Source of the DNA: Arthrobacter sp. efr-133-R2A-120
GTDB lineage: Bacteria > Actinomycetota > Actinomycetes > Actinomycetales > Micrococcaceae
Length of the DNA: 64,000 nucleotides
Direction: 5' to 3'
Assembly: GCF_030209835.1 (NCBI RefSeq)
Contig: NZ_JARVRF010000007.1
Span: 62,001 to 126,000, forward strand
Shown here: piece by piece, positions 18,411-28,413 of the stretch
How the letters are laid out: each line of letters opens with the position of its first letter
Position numbering within the stretch: position 1 is the stretch's first letter
Notes under the pieces: generated by a model
The model's input: only the letters and a program-made list of their open reading frames with translations
Told to the model about the DNA's origin: nothing
The model's database searches: none
Position numbers and translations under genes: made by a program

Positions 18411-20339
18411 TCAGACCTTGGCGCGTGCGCGGGTAGCCTTGGCACGCTCGTTGGCGTCCAGGATCACCTTGCGGATGCGGATGGACTCCGGGGTGACCTC
18501 AACGCACTCGTCTTCGCGGGCGAATTCGAGGGACTCTTCGAGGGTCAGGTCGCGCGGCGGCGTCAGGTTCTCGAAGGTATCGGAGGAAGCGGCACGCATG
18601 TTGGTGAGCTTCTTTTCCTTGGTGATGTTGACGTCCATGTCGTCGGCGCGCGAGTTCTCGCCGACGATCATGCCCTCGTAGACCTCGGACGTAGGCTTCA
18701 CGAAGAAGGAACCGCGTTCCTGCAGGTTGATCATCGCGAAGGGGGTGACGACGCCGGCGCGGTCGGCAACCATCGAACCGTTGGTGCGGTATTCGATGGG
18801 GCCGGCCCACGGCTCGTAGCCTTCGGAGATCGAGGAAGCGATGCCGGCGCCACGGGTGTCCGTGAGGAACTTGGTGCGGAAGCCGATGAGGCCACGTGCC
18901 GGAACGATGAATTCCATGCGGCACCAGCCCGTACCGTGGTTGGCCATGTTGGTCATGCGGCCCTTGCGGGCGGCCATGAGCTGAGTGACCGCACCGAGGT
19001 ACTCTTCAGGCACGTCGATGGTCATGTGTTCCATCGGCTCGTGGATCTTGCCGTCGATGGTCCGGGTGACAACCTGCGGCTTGCCGACAGTCAGTTCGAA
19101 GCCTTCGCGTCGCATCTGCTCCACGAGGATGGCCAGGGCAAGCTCGCCACGGCCTTGGACTTCCCAAGCATCGGGACGCTCGGTGGGCAGAACCTTGATG
19201 GAGACGTTACCGATCAGTTCCTTGTCCAGGCGATCCTTCACCTGGCGGGCCGTGACTTTGGCACCCTTGACCTTGCCGGCCAGCGGAGAGGTGTTGATAC
19301 CGATGGTCATGGAGATCGCGGGGTCATCCACCGTGATGAGGGGCAGCGGCTGCGGGTTCTCCGCGTCGGTCAGGGTCTCACCAATGGTGATTTCCTCGAT
19401 ACCTGCAACAGCCACGATCTCGCCCGGGCCGGCGGACTCTGCCGGTACGCGGTCAAGGGCCTTGGTGGCCAGGAGCTCGGTGATCTTGACGTTCTTCAGT
19501 TCGCCGTTGGCACGCGCCCAAGCGACGGTCTGGCCCTTGCGGAGGGTGCCGTTGTAGATGCGCAGGAGTGCGAGGCGGCCGAGGAACGGGGAAGCGTCGA
19601 GGTTGGTGACGTGCGCCTGCAGGACACCGTTCGGGTTGTAGGTCGGCGCCGGGATGTGCTCGATGATCGTCTTGAAGAGAGGTTCGAGGTCTTCGTTATC
19701 CGGTGCCGAGCCATCAGCGGGCTGGTCCAGGGAGGCGCGGCCAACCTTGGCTGCGGCGTAGACCACGGGCACTTCCAGGATCTTGTCCAGGTCCAGGTCC
19801 GGGACTTCGTCCGCGAGGTCGGAGGCCAGGCCAAGGAGCAGGTCCATGGACTCGTGGACAACCTCTTCGATGCGGGCGTCGGGGCGGTCGGTCTTGTTGA
19901 CCAGCAGGATGACGGGCAGGTGCGCGGCAAGGGCCTTGCGGAGCACGAAGCGGGTCTGCGGCAGCGGACCTTCGGAAGCGTCAACCAGGAGGACCACGCC
20001 GTCAACCATGGACAGGCCGCGCTCCACCTCGCCACCGAAGTCGGCGTGGCCGGGGGTGTCGATCACGTTGATGGTGATGGTCTCGCCATTGGACGACGGG
20101 CCGTTGTAGGCAACCGTGGTGTTCTTGGCGAGGATGGTGATGCCTTTTTCGCGCTCCAGGTCACCGGAGTCCATGACGCGGTCTTCCAGGTGGTTGTGCT
20201 CGGCGAAGGAGTTGGTCTGCTTGAGCATGGCGTCGACCAGGGTGGTCTTGCCGTGGTCAACGTGGGCCACAATCGCGACGTTGCGCAGATCACTGCGCGA
20301 TGCAGTGGCCGCGGCGGTGTTGGTGGTGGTTTCAGACAT
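18411..20339 (-). CDS. typA: Ribosome-associated translational GTPase TypA/BipA
   Basis: 642 residues. The EF-G-like GTPase domain is at about 15-210: [19 protein letters not shown] (G1), [14 protein letters not shown] (G3) and [13 protein letters not shown] (G4). Domain II follows, then the TypA-specific C-terminal domain ([34 protein letters not shown]). TypA binds the ribosome and acts in assembly and stress growth. Long open frames on the opposite strand are codon-bias shadows. The 20340-20540 leader shows an inverted repeat TTAGAC/GTCTAA (about 20412-20449) but no promoter I can fix. Confidence 0.95.
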   Translation of the reverse strand: MSETTTNTAAATASRSDLRNVAIVAHVDHGKTTLVDAMLKQTNSFAEHNHLEDRVMDSGDLEREKGITILAKNTTVAYNGPSSNGETITINVIDTPGHADFGGEVERGLSMVDGVVLLVDASEGPLPQTRFVLRKALAAHLPVILLVNKTDRPDARIEEVVHESMDLLLGLASDLADEVPDLDLDKILEVPVVYAAAKVGRASLDQPADGSAPDNEDLEPLFKTIIEHIPAPTYNPNGVLQAHVTNLDASPFLGRLALLRIYNGTLRKGQTVAWARANGELKNVKITELLATKALDRVPAESAGPGEIVAVAGIEEITIGETLTDAENPQPLPLITVDDPAISMTIGINTSPLAGKVKGAKVTARQVKDRLDKELIGNVSIKVLPTERPDAWEVQGRGELALAILVEQMRREGFELTVGKPQVVTRTIDGKIHEPMEHMTIDVPEEYLGAVTQLMAARKGRMTNMANHGTGWCRMEFIVPARGLIGFRTKFLTDTRGAGIASSISEGYEPWAGPIEYRTNGSMVADRAGVVTPFAMINLQERGSFFVKPTSEVYEGMIVGENSRADDMDVNITKEKKLTNMRAASSDTFENLTPPRDLTLEESLEFAREDECVEVTPESIRIRKVILDANERAKATRARAKV

Positions 20340-20550
20340 GCGTAATGGCTCGATTCAGTGGTGAAGTCAGCTGTTGTATCGCGACATTTCCAACCGGAAC
20401 GCACGACGGATTAGACCCTTTGACACAGGGCACCTTCATAGAGTCTAAACGCTGTGGTATTTATTGGCCTAAAAATCACCCTCCAAGCCATCGAATTGTG
20501 CCCTTCATCACAATCGGCAAGGCGTTCCGGGCAAGCTGGAAACGACAAAA

Positions 20551-20590
20551 GAGCCGGTACCACTTCCCCCCACGGAAGTGGTACCGGCTC
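20551..20590 (-). terminator. Rho-independent terminator of the dpp operon
   Basis: Perfect 17-bp stem (20551-20567 with 20574-20590), 6-nt loop, followed by TTTTG on the minus strand. It lies 45 bases past the dppDF stop. Confidence 0.9.
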
Positions 20591-20634
20591 CCTTGCTCCC
20601 CTAACTCACACGGAGCGGACGGTCGCTATGCCCG

Positions 20635-22347
20635 TCAGGCCACCACGGGCGGCAGCATCAGGCTGGCGCCCGGGATCGCGTTGAGCAGGGCCTTGGTGTA
20701 GTCCTGCTGCGGCGAATCGAAGACGTCGTCGGTGCTGCCCGTTTCCACGAGCTTGCCCTTCTGCATCACGCAGACATGGTCGGCGATCTGCCGCACGACG
20801 GCGAGGTCGTGCGTGATGAACAAGTACGTCAGTCCAAGATTTGACTGCAGCTCGGCCAGGAGGTTCAGGACCTGGGCCTGCACCAAGACGTCCAAAGCGG
20901 AGACCGCCTCGTCGCAGATGATCACTTCGGGGTCGAGGGCCAAGGCCCGCGCGATCGCGACGCGCTGCCTTTGCCCGCCGGAGAGCTCGTTCGGGTACCG
21001 CTGCATGGTGGACTGCGGCAGCGCCACCTGGTCCAGGAGCTCCCTGACCTTCTTCTCGCGGCTGGCCTTGTCACCGATCTTGTGGGTCCGGAGGGGTTCC
21101 TCGATGGTCCTGAAGATGTTGTACATCGGGTCGAGCGAACCGTACGGGTCCTGGAAAATCGGCTGGACGCGGCGCCGGAACTTGAAGATCTCCCGGCTGT
21201 TCAAGGTGGAGGTGTCCACGCCGTCGAACACGATCCGCCCCGACGTCGGTGCGAGCAGGTTGAGGACCATCTGCGCCACAGTGGACTTGCCGGAACCCGA
21301 CTCCCCCACGATCGCCGTCGTCGTCCCCCGCTTGACGTTGAACGAGACGTTGTCCACCGCGGTGAAGTCCGTTGACTTGCCGACGCCGGAGCGCAGCTTG
21401 AAGACCTTGCTGAGGCTCTCGACCTTCAGGACGTCGTCCGACAGCGCCTTTTCGACCACAGCTTCGGTGGGTGCAAGGAGTTCTTCCGTCTCGATTCCTT
21501 CGGCCTTGGCGGCCTGGATCCTCCGGGAAGCGAGGGACGGTGCGGAGGCCACCAATCGCTGGGTGTAGGGGTGTTGCGGGTTACGGAGCAATTCGAGGGA
21601 AGGACCGGCCTCCACCACGTTGCCGCGGTACATGACCACCACTTTGTCCGCACGTTCGGCCGCAAGACCAAGATCGTGGGTGATGAGCAAGACCGCTGTG
21701 CCGAGCTCCGCCGTCATGGTCTCGAGGTGGTCCAGGATCTGCCGCTGTACCGTCACGTCCAGGGCCGACGTCGGCTCGTCCGCGATCAGGAGCCGCGGCT
21801 GGCAGGACAGGCCGATGGCGATCAGGGCACGCTGGCGCATGCCGCCGGAGAATTCGTGCGGGTACTGCTTGGCGCGGCGTGCGGAGTCCGGCAGGCCGGC
21901 TTCCCCCAGGACGCGGGCGACGTCGGCAGGAGCGTTGGGCTTGCCGTTGGCGCGCAGCGTCTCGCGGACCTGGTAGCCGATCTTCCAGACCGGGTTGAGG
22001 TTGGACATCGGATCCTGCGGAACCATGCCGATCGTGTTGCCGCGCAGCTCGATCATGCGACGTTCCGGAGCGTGGGAGATGTCCTCGCCGTCGAGCAGGA
22101 TCTGCCCGCCGGAAACCCTGCCGTTCTCCGGCAGGAGACCAATGGCGGCGAGCGCCGTCGTCGACTTGCCCGAGCCGGACTCCCCCACAATGGCGACAGT
22201 CTCGCCGGGCATGATGGTCAGGTGCGCGTTCTTGACGGCCTGGAATTCGCCGCCCGCCGTCTGGAAGGAGATGGCGAGGTCCCGGATTTCCAGGAGCGGA
22301 CGCTCTTCGGATCCGGCTTCGTCGATGGTGACGTTGGATGTTGCCAT
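20635..22347 (-). CDS. dppDF: Peptide ABC transporter, fused double ATPase (DppD-DppF)
   Basis: 570 residues with two complete nucleotide-binding domains, joined by a linker at about 270-300. Walker A motifs are GESGSGKSTTAL and GESGSGKSTVAQ; signatures are FSGGMRQRALIA and LSGGQRQRVAIA; Walker B are [12 protein letters not shown] and VIICDEAVSALD. Each half ends with the oligopeptide-type extension (NPQHPYTQRL, SPQQDYTKAL). The second Walker B has Ala for the usual Pro-Thr (DEAVSALD), a common variant. The ATG at 22347 has AAGGAGG five bases upstream. It powers the DppB/DppC channel. Confidence 0.93.
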   Translation of the reverse strand: MATSNVTIDEAGSEERPLLEIRDLAISFQTAGGEFQAVKNAHLTIMPGETVAIVGESGSGKSTTALAAIGLLPENGRVSGGQILLDGEDISHAPERRMIELRGNTIGMVPQDPMSNLNPVWKIGYQVRETLRANGKPNAPADVARVLGEAGLPDSARRAKQYPHEFSGGMRQRALIAIGLSCQPRLLIADEPTSALDVTVQRQILDHLETMTAELGTAVLLITHDLGLAAERADKVVVMYRGNVVEAGPSLELLRNPQHPYTQRLVASAPSLASRRIQAAKAEGIETEELLAPTEAVVEKALSDDVLKVESLSKVFKLRSGVGKSTDFTAVDNVSFNVKRGTTTAIVGESGSGKSTVAQMVLNLLAPTSGRIVFDGVDTSTLNSREIFKFRRRVQPIFQDPYGSLDPMYNIFRTIEEPLRTHKIGDKASREKKVRELLDQVALPQSTMQRYPNELSGGQRQRVAIARALALDPEVIICDEAVSALDVLVQAQVLNLLAELQSNLGLTYLFITHDLAVVRQIADHVCVMQKGKLVETGSTDDVFDSPQQDYTKALLNAIPGASLMLPPVVA

Positions 22348-22358
22348 GATTGCCTCCT

Positions 22359-23309
22359 TCATCGCTTGCGGCTCTTGGGGTCAAGGGCGTCACGCAGCGC
22401 GTCGCCAAGCATGATGAAGCTCAGGACCGTGATGGACAGTGCGGTTGCGGGGAACATCAGCACCTCGGGGTTGGTGCGCAACGTGTCCTTCGCCGCGGAA
22501 ATGTCGTTACCCCAGGACATGATGCTGCCGGGCAGGCCAATGCCGAGGAAGGACAGCGTTGCTTCCGTCACGATGAAGACGCCAAGCTCCATGGTGGCCA
22601 GGACGATGATCGGCGCGAGCGCGTTCGGAACGACGTGCCGGACCAGCGTGCCGATCTTGGAGACACCGAGCGAGCGTGCGGCGGTGACGAAATCCGCGTT
22701 GCGGACTTCGATCACGGCCCCGCGGGTGATGCGGGCCATTTGGGGCCAGCCGAGCATCACGATGACCATGACCACCGTGAACACGCTCTTGTTCTCGCGG
22801 AAGAAGGGGAGCTGGGTGACTACCAGTGCGCCGAGGACCAAGGGCAACGCGAAGAAGATGTCGCCAATGCGGGCAATGATGGTGTCAACCCAGCCGCCGA
22901 AAAAGCCTGCCAGTGCACCGAGGGTGACCCCGATGATCAGGACGAAAATGACGGAGACGACGCCGACAGTCAAGGATGCCTGTGTGCCGTGGATGACGCG
23001 GGAGTAGATGTCGCAGCCCTGGAAGGTGAATCCCAGGGGGTGGCCGGCCGAGGGGCCAGCGAGGGAATCGCCCAGCTGGCAGTTGTCGTTCGGGGCTGTC
23101 TGCGTGAACAGGCCCGGGAAGAACGCGACGACGAGGAGCAGCAGAATCATGAGCGCCGAGATAATGAAGAGCGGCCGACGGCGGAGCTTCCGCCAGGCAT
23201 CCGCCCACAGGCTCAGGGGGGCTGCGTCGACCTTGAGGGTATCGGTCGCCAGCAGCGGTGTCTCGTCGATAGGGGCAACGTAGTGCTCGATCTGACGGTT
23301 ACTTTTCAT
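22359..23309 (-). CDS. dppC: Peptide ABC transporter permease
   Basis: 316-residue DppC/OppC-type permease. The extended cytoplasmic N-terminus is followed by the conserved helix RRRPLFIISALMILLLLVVAFFPG, six helices in all, and the EAA-like loop FVTAARSLGVSKIGTLVRHVVPNALAP. The ATG at 23309 is used; an ATG at 23327, overlapping the dppB stop, is a possible alternative. Its end overlaps the region of the dppDF start. Confidence 0.9.
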   Translation of the reverse strand: MKSNRQIEHYVAPIDETPLLATDTLKVDAAPLSLWADAWRKLRRRPLFIISALMILLLLVVAFFPGLFTQTAPNDNCQLGDSLAGPSAGHPLGFTFQGCDIYSRVIHGTQASLTVGVVSVIFVLIIGVTLGALAGFFGGWVDTIIARIGDIFFALPLVLGALVVTQLPFFRENKSVFTVVMVIVMLGWPQMARITRGAVIEVRNADFVTAARSLGVSKIGTLVRHVVPNALAPIIVLATMELGVFIVTEATLSFLGIGLPGSIMSWGNDISAAKDTLRTNPEVLMFPATALSITVLSFIMLGDALRDALDPKSRKR

Positions 23310-23316
23310 AACGGAT

Positions 23317-24246
23317 CTACTTTTCATAGCGAATCCTGGGGTCAAGCCAGGCGTAGAGGAGGTCCACCAACAGGTTGGCGGCAACGAAGACCAGCACCAG
23401 CACGCTCACAATGGCGACGACGGTGGGGCCTTCGCTTCGGATCACGGCCTGGTAGAGCTTTTGGCCGACGCCGGGCACGTTGAAAATGCCTTCGGTGACA
23501 ATCGCGCCGCCCATCAAGCCACCCAGGTTCGCGCCCAGGTAGGTGACCACGGGAATCATGGAGTTCCGCAGGATGTGGGCCAGGACCACGCGGGGGCGGG
23601 AGAGGCCCTTTGCGGTTGCGGTGCGGACGTAGTCGGCGTTCATGTTTTCAATGACCGAGGCGCGGGTCAGGCGCAGCACGTACGCAAAGGACACGAGGCC
23701 AAGCACCGTGGCCGGAAGGACCAGGGTGCCCCAATCCGCGTTGGATCCAACAGTCGGCTTGGCCCAGCCGAGCTGGACGCCGACGACGAGCTGAAGCACG
23801 AAGCCCAGGACGAACGTCGGGACGGCAATGACCACGAGGGAGGCGACCAGCACGGTGGAGTCGAAGATTTTTCCCTTGCGCAAGCCGGCAATCAGGCCGA
23901 AGGCCACACCGAAGACGGCCTGAATGGCCAAGGCCTCGACGGCGAGCATGGCGGTCACGGGAAAGATGCGGCCAAGGGTGGCTGCGATTGGCTGGCCAGT
24001 GAAGTCCACCCCGAGGTTGAAGGTGAACAGGTTCTTGAGGAACAGGCCGTATTGGACCCAGAACGGCTGGTCGAGGTTGTATTGCTGGCGCAGCGCGGCA
24101 ATGACGGCTTCGCTGGGCGGTCGGTCGCCGAAGAGGGCGCGGATGGGGTCGCCCGGGAGGGCGAAGACCATGAAGTACACGAGCAGGGTGGTTCCCAGGA
24201 ACACGGGAATGACCTGCAGCAAACGCCGGAGGATGTACTGGGTCAC
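23317..24246 (-). CDS. dppB: Peptide ABC transporter permease
   Basis: 309-residue DppB/OppB permease. The family N-terminus MTQYILRRLLQVIPVFLGTTLLVYFMVFALPGDP is clear, with the EAA loop YVRTATAKGLSRPRVVLAHILRNSMIPV. About six helices. Pairs with DppC. It lies downstream of dppA after a hairpin that could reduce permease relative to receptor. Confidence 0.92.
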   Translation of the reverse strand: MTQYILRRLLQVIPVFLGTTLLVYFMVFALPGDPIRALFGDRPPSEAVIAALRQQYNLDQPFWVQYGLFLKNLFTFNLGVDFTGQPIAATLGRIFPVTAMLAVEALAIQAVFGVAFGLIAGLRKGKIFDSTVLVASLVVIAVPTFVLGFVLQLVVGVQLGWAKPTVGSNADWGTLVLPATVLGLVSFAYVLRLTRASVIENMNADYVRTATAKGLSRPRVVLAHILRNSMIPVVTYLGANLGGLMGGAIVTEGIFNVPGVGQKLYQAVIRSEGPTVVAIVSVLVLVFVAANLLVDLLYAWLDPRIRYEK

Positions 24247-24314
24247 AGCAACGGTTCCTGGGCGCTCTTGGAAGTATGGGGATTCATAAGGGACAGCTTT
24301 CGTGCCGAATCAAG

Positions 24315-24349
24315 GCATGGGGGCCCGGTTTGTGGCCGGACCCCCATGC
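24315..24349 (-). terminator. Intercistronic hairpin dppA-dppB
   Basis: 14-nt arms 24315-24328 and 24336-24349 pair fully in the minus-strand RNA (one U-G). It lies between receptor and permease genes. No U run follows, so partial termination or mRNA-end protection is likely. Confidence 0.7.
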
Positions 24350-24379
24350 GCTAACGAGCTTGGAACAAGTCCAGAAGGA

Positions 24380-26062
24380 CTACTTTGCGGTGATGTTGTA
24401 GTACAGCAGGACGCCGTTCCAGCCGGAGTCAACGTTGGTCACGTTCTGGCTCCATACGGCCTGGCGTGCCTGGTACCACAGGGGCAGGTTCGGCAGGTCC
24501 TGGAACAGGATTTCCTGTGCCTGGGTGAACTTCTTGTTGGCGTCGTCCGTGGTCTTGGAGGCGAGGCCTTCGTTCAGCAGCTTGTCGAATGCCGGGTTGC
24601 TGTAGCCCTCATAGTTGGCGCTGGCACCGGTCTGCAGGACCGGGCCGAGGAAGTTGAACAGCGACGGGTAGTCGGCCTGCCAGCCTGCGCGGGTGAAGCC
24701 GGGGAGGGTCTTCGCCTTGCGGAGGTTGAGGATCTCGGCGAACTTTGCGAACGGCTGGCCTTCGGCCTTGATTCCGAGGTTGTTCTTCAGGTTGTTGGCA
24801 ACGGCGTCGATCCATTCCTTGTTGCCGCCGTCGGTGTTGTACGCCAGCTGGAGGGTCTTGCCGGCGGGCCACGGGCTCATGGCGTCGGCCTTGGCCCAGA
24901 GTTCCTTGGCCTTCGCGGCGTCGAACTTCAGGACATCGGAGCCGGCCACGTTGGCGTTGTAGCCATCAACGGAGGGCGACGTGAAGTCCTTGGCGGGGAT
25001 GCGGGTGCCGTTGAAGACGACCTTGGTGATTTCGTCGCGGTTGATGGCCATGGAGATGGCCTGGCGACGGAGCTTGCCGGCGTCTCCCTGGAACTCAGGC
25101 AGGTAGTTCGGGATGTTGAGCGTCGCGTTGCCTGCGTAAGCCTTGTTGAGGTTGTGGTCCGGGAAGTCCGTGGTGTACGTCTTCAGGGCGTTCGTCGGCA
25201 AGACGTCGGTGACGTCAAGGTTGTTGGCCTGGATGTCCGTGTATGCCGGAGCAGGATCGGTGTAGAACTTGAAGGTCACGCCGCCGTTCTTGGCCATGCG
25301 GGGACCCTGGTAGTCGGCGTTCTTGACGAGGGCGATCTGGCTGTCGTGCTGCCAGGCGCCCTTGGCGGCCATCTTGTACGGGCCGTTGCCGATGGGGTTT
25401 TCGCCGAAGGCCTTCGGATCCTTGAGGGCATCGGACGGGAGCGGCATGAAGGCGGAGTAGCCGAGGCGCAACGGCCAGTCGGCTTCCGGCTGGGCCAGCT
25501 TCACCGTGATGGTCGAGTCGTCCTTCAGAACCAAGCCGGACATGGTCTGCGCGGTCGGCGCGGGAGTCGACGTGGACTTGCCGTCCGCGCCCGTGGTCTT
25601 CTTGGTGGCGCTGACTGCGTCGTAGCCTTCAATGGATTCGAAGAAGCTGCTGCTGGCCTGCGCGTTGGTGCTCAGGGCGGCGAAGTTCCAGGCGTCAACG
25701 AAGCTCTTGGCGGTGACTTCCTCGCCGTTGGTGAACTTGGTGCCCTTCTTCACCTTGATGGTGTAATTCTGGCCGTCAGTCGTGTCAATGGATTCCGCGA
25801 GAGCGTTCACGGACTTTCCGCTGGCGTCGTAGCTTCGCAGGCCTTCGAACAGGAGTTCGACGACGCGACCGCCGTACACCTCGTTGGTGTTGGACGGCAG
25901 CAGGGGGTGCTGGGGTTCATTGCTGTATGCGGTGATGATTTTGTTCGGATCGCCGGCAGCGGTCTGGCCACTGCTCGCGGAGCCGGCGCTGCCGCATCCG
26001 GTAAGGGCAAGTGCGGCGACTGCCAGCAAGCCTAGAGCTTTGGAAGTGCGCGAAAAACGCAT
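24380..26062 (-). CDS. dppA: Peptide-binding lipoprotein of ABC transporter
   Basis: 560 residues, SBP family 5. The signal peptide ends at the lipobox LTGC (Cys23). The fold is supported by NEVYGGRVVELLFEGL, YTIKVKKGTKFTNGEEVTAKSFVDAWN, FGENPIGNGPYKMAAK and the C-terminal PLWYQARQAVWSQNV. Binds oligopeptides or similar solutes outside the cell. The 20 bases around the start codon are identical to those of the paralogue at 33657 (ATAGGAGGCGGAATGCGTTT). First gene of the dppABC-DF operon. Confidence 0.93.
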   Translation of the reverse strand: MRFSRTSKALGLLAVAALALTGCGSAGSASSGQTAAGDPNKIITAYSNEPQHPLLPSNTNEVYGGRVVELLFEGLRSYDASGKSVNALAESIDTTDGQNYTIKVKKGTKFTNGEEVTAKSFVDAWNFAALSTNAQASSSFFESIEGYDAVSATKKTTGADGKSTSTPAPTAQTMSGLVLKDDSTITVKLAQPEADWPLRLGYSAFMPLPSDALKDPKAFGENPIGNGPYKMAAKGAWQHDSQIALVKNADYQGPRMAKNGGVTFKFYTDPAPAYTDIQANNLDVTDVLPTNALKTYTTDFPDHNLNKAYAGNATLNIPNYLPEFQGDAGKLRRQAISMAINRDEITKVVFNGTRIPAKDFTSPSVDGYNANVAGSDVLKFDAAKAKELWAKADAMSPWPAGKTLQLAYNTDGGNKEWIDAVANNLKNNLGIKAEGQPFAKFAEILNLRKAKTLPGFTRAGWQADYPSLFNFLGPVLQTGASANYEGYSNPAFDKLLNEGLASKTTDDANKKFTQAQEILFQDLPNLPLWYQARQAVWSQNVTNVDSGWNGVLLYYNITAK

Positions 26063-26238
26063 TCCGCCTCCTATGGATTCAGGGGGATGGGTCGGGGCAA
26101 CTCATGGCTGCCTCCGGGGCCAGACACAGAATTATCCTGTGACGCGGCCTACGTGGATGTGTAATCCTAACCACACCTTGTCCGAAATATGGAATCCCAT
26201 TGGCATGAACAACGAAGTGTGCTCTTGACAGTTTTAGT

Positions 26239-26278
26239 AATGAAGCAGTCATTTCAAGTAAATGAAGCAGTCATTTCA
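26239..26278. repeat. Two tandem 18-bp repeats upstream of dppA
   Basis: AATGAAGCAGTCATTTCA occurs at 26239-26256 and 26261-26278, spaced 22 bp start to start, i.e. about two helical turns. Each copy has TGAA...TTCA at its ends. Placed 180-215 bp upstream of dppA, they look like paired operator sites. Confidence 0.8.
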
Positions 26279-26401
26279 GGTAACGGGTTGGTCCTTGGTA
26301 AACTCGACATGCCTGACCCCTGTTTTCCCGCGGAAACCAGGGCCTTTTCGGGGACCCTAAAGGGAGTGCGACGGGCAAATCCTGTGCCCCACACAATGAC
26401 G

Positions 26402-26440
26402 AAAAGAGCCCCCGCCGCCAATGGCGACGGAGACTCTTTT
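26402..26440 (-). terminator. Rho-independent terminator of oppDF
   Basis: AAAAGAG and CTCTTTT ends enclose a GC-rich stem (GCCGCCA/TGGCGACGG region); the minus-strand RNA ends in CUCUUUU. It lies 47 bases after the oppDF stop. Confidence 0.85.
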
Positions 26441-26486
26441 GTGGTTGCGACAGTCGGTTCGTGCCGCCGGGAATGCCCCCGGGTGG

Positions 26487-28334
26487 CTACTCGATGCCGG
26501 CAGCCATGAGCTGGGCGCGCAGTTCCCGACGCTCGCGCTGCTTCTCGGGGTCCGGAAGCGGGACCGCGGCCAGCAGCCTCTGTGTGTAAGGCTCCTGCGG
26601 ATTGCGAAGGATCTGCTCCCTGGTGCCCTGCTCCACAATCCGGCCCCGCTGCATCACGCAGATCCGGTCTGCGAGCACATCAACCACGGCGAGGTCGTGC
26701 GTGACGAACAGGCAAGCGAATCCGAGCTCCTTCTGCAGGTTCTGGAAGAGTTCAAGAACTTTTGCCTGGACCGAAACGTCCAGCGCCGACGTCGGCTCAT
26801 CTGCCACCATGAGCTTGGGCTGCAGGGACAACGCACGGGCAATACCGACGCGCTGCTTCTGCCCACCTGACAATTCATGCGGATAGCGGTTTCGGTAGCC
26901 GCGCGGCAGTTCCACCTGGTCCAGGAGGGTCTCGATCCGTTTCTGCAGATCGACTCCCTTCGCGACCCCGGCGAGGAACATCGGTTCGCCGATGCTTTCG
27001 CCGATGGGCAGCCGCGGGTTCAACGACGACGACGGATCCTGGAACACCATGCCGATGTCGCGCCGCACTTCGCGCAGTTGCTTTCCATTCCGTTTGGCCG
27101 CGGAAATGTCCTGTCCCACCACACGCATACTGCCGGCGGCCACAGGCAAGAGCCCGACGGCGGCGCGTCCAATGGTCGTTTTGCCCGAACCGGACTCCCC
27201 GACAAGGCCCACCACCTGGCCGGGGTAGATCACGAGGTTGGCTCCCTCGACAGCGCGGAACGCGGGCACCCGTCCCTGTTTGGGGTATTCAATAGCGACG
27301 TCGATCAGCTCGAGCACGGGGTTTCCCTTGGGCTTGGCCGCTTCTTCCGCCGCTGCCTTCAACGCTGCCTGGTTCTCGCGTTCCCGGCGAAGCAGCTCGT
27401 CATGTTCAACGGATTCCAGCTCCGTGTTGGTTGCCGCAGCCAATGCCGCGGTCACGTCGACGTCGGCCTTGTCCGCCCCTTGCCCCAGGTGCGGGACCGC
27501 TGCCAGAAGCGCCTGTGTGTACTCATGCTGCGGGTTGCTGAAGATCTGCTGCGCGGTGCCGGTCTCCACAATGACGCCCTTGCGCATCACTGCAATGCGG
27601 TCGGCCAAGTCGGCCACCACGCCCATGTCGTGCGTGATGAGGACAATGGCGCTGTCCAGCTTGTTGCGCAGATGGCGCATCAGGTCCAGGATTTCGGCCT
27701 GGACAGTCACATCGAGGGCCGTGGTGGGCTCATCCGCGATGAGGAGCTTCGGATCGCAGGACAACGACTGGGCGATCATGGCGCGCTGGCGCTGGCCACC
27801 GGAAAGCTGGTGCGGATATGACTTGAAGGCCTTCTCCGGGTCGGGAAGCTCCACCAGTTCCAGCATGCGCAATGCACGCTCCTTGGCTTCGAGCGGAGAA
27901 ACCACATTGTGCAGCCGGATTGTTTCAACAATCTGGGCACCCACTGTGTAAACCGGGTTGAGGGCCGTCATGGGCTCCTGGAAAATCACTGCGACGTCCT
28001 TGCCGCGGACTTCCCGGATAGCGCCTGCCTTTGCGCCAAGCAACTCCTTGCCCGAGAGCTTCACACTGCCGGTTACCCGGCTGTTGCTGGGCAGGAGGTC
28101 CAGCAAAGCCATGGAGCTCGCGCTCTTCCCGGAACCGGACTCTCCAACGATCGCGAGGACCTCGCCTGCCCGGACCTCATAGTTCAGTCCGATGGCGGCC
28201 GGGATCCACTTCTTCTCCACGCCGAAGTCCACACTGAGATCGCGGACTTCCAGTACCACGCTCCCCGGCGCAGTCTTGTCCGAGGCAGTCTCAAGCTGCG
28301 TTGCCTCTGGTTCGGGGCTGGCGTTGTCAGTCAT
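26487..28334 (-). CDS. oppDF: Peptide ABC transporter, fused double ATPase (OppD-OppF)
   Basis: 615 residues, two nucleotide-binding domains. Walker A are GESGSGKSASSM and GESGSGKTTIGR; signatures LSGGQRQRAMIA and LSGGQKQRVGIA; Walker B LLIADEPTTALD and [12 protein letters not shown]. The linker between the domains, about 285-345, is long and highly charged (ELESVEHDELLRRERENQAALKAA), a possible coiled coil absent from the dppDF paralogue. It is separated from oppC by an opposite-strand gene, so probably has its own promoter in 28335-28413. Confidence 0.92.
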   Translation of the reverse strand: MTDNASPEPEATQLETASDKTAPGSVVLEVRDLSVDFGVEKKWIPAAIGLNYEVRAGEVLAIVGESGSGKSASSMALLDLLPSNSRVTGSVKLSGKELLGAKAGAIREVRGKDVAVIFQEPMTALNPVYTVGAQIVETIRLHNVVSPLEAKERALRMLELVELPDPEKAFKSYPHQLSGGQRQRAMIAQSLSCDPKLLIADEPTTALDVTVQAEILDLMRHLRNKLDSAIVLITHDMGVVADLADRIAVMRKGVIVETGTAQQIFSNPQHEYTQALLAAVPHLGQGADKADVDVTAALAAATNTELESVEHDELLRRERENQAALKAAAEEAAKPKGNPVLELIDVAIEYPKQGRVPAFRAVEGANLVIYPGQVVGLVGESGSGKTTIGRAAVGLLPVAAGSMRVVGQDISAAKRNGKQLREVRRDIGMVFQDPSSSLNPRLPIGESIGEPMFLAGVAKGVDLQKRIETLLDQVELPRGYRNRYPHELSGGQKQRVGIARALSLQPKLMVADEPTSALDVSVQAKVLELFQNLQKELGFACLFVTHDLAVVDVLADRICVMQRGRIVEQGTREQILRNPQEPYTQRLLAAVPLPDPEKQRERRELRAQLMAAGIE

Positions 28335-28413
28335 GTTGGGTATTCCCTTCCACCCGGGCCACCCTCCAAGGGGTGATTAGTGAAGTAGCCCGGAATCCTG
28401 AATTATTAGGGGC

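Larger units (their letters stand above)
26063..26486. other. Intergenic region upstream of dppA (424 bp)
   Basis: No gene seen. It holds, from the dppA side, an A/T-richer promoter region, two 18-bp direct repeats (26239-26278), and near the far end the terminator of the oppDF gene (26402-26440). A short candidate frame at 26189-26509 has no conserved features. Confidence 0.7.

Noticed and set aside
18288..20345. 685-codon open frame opposite typA
   Set aside because: It is the antisense of a highly conserved GTPase. Its length follows from the high-GC codon bias of typA, and it has no recognisable domain or ribosome-binding site.
20412..20449. A plus-strand promoter (TTGACA with TCTAAA) ahead of typA
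   Set aside because: It points away from typA and no plus-strand gene follows; the match may be chance within the typA leader.
24302..26035. 577-codon open frame opposite dppA, and similar long frames opposite oppA, ychF and galE
   Set aside because: All lie wholly antisense to genes with clear family motifs; their products are Val/Gly/Arg-rich with no family signature.
26239..26278. CRISPR-like repeats
   Set aside because: Only two copies, no variable spacers and no cas genes in the window.
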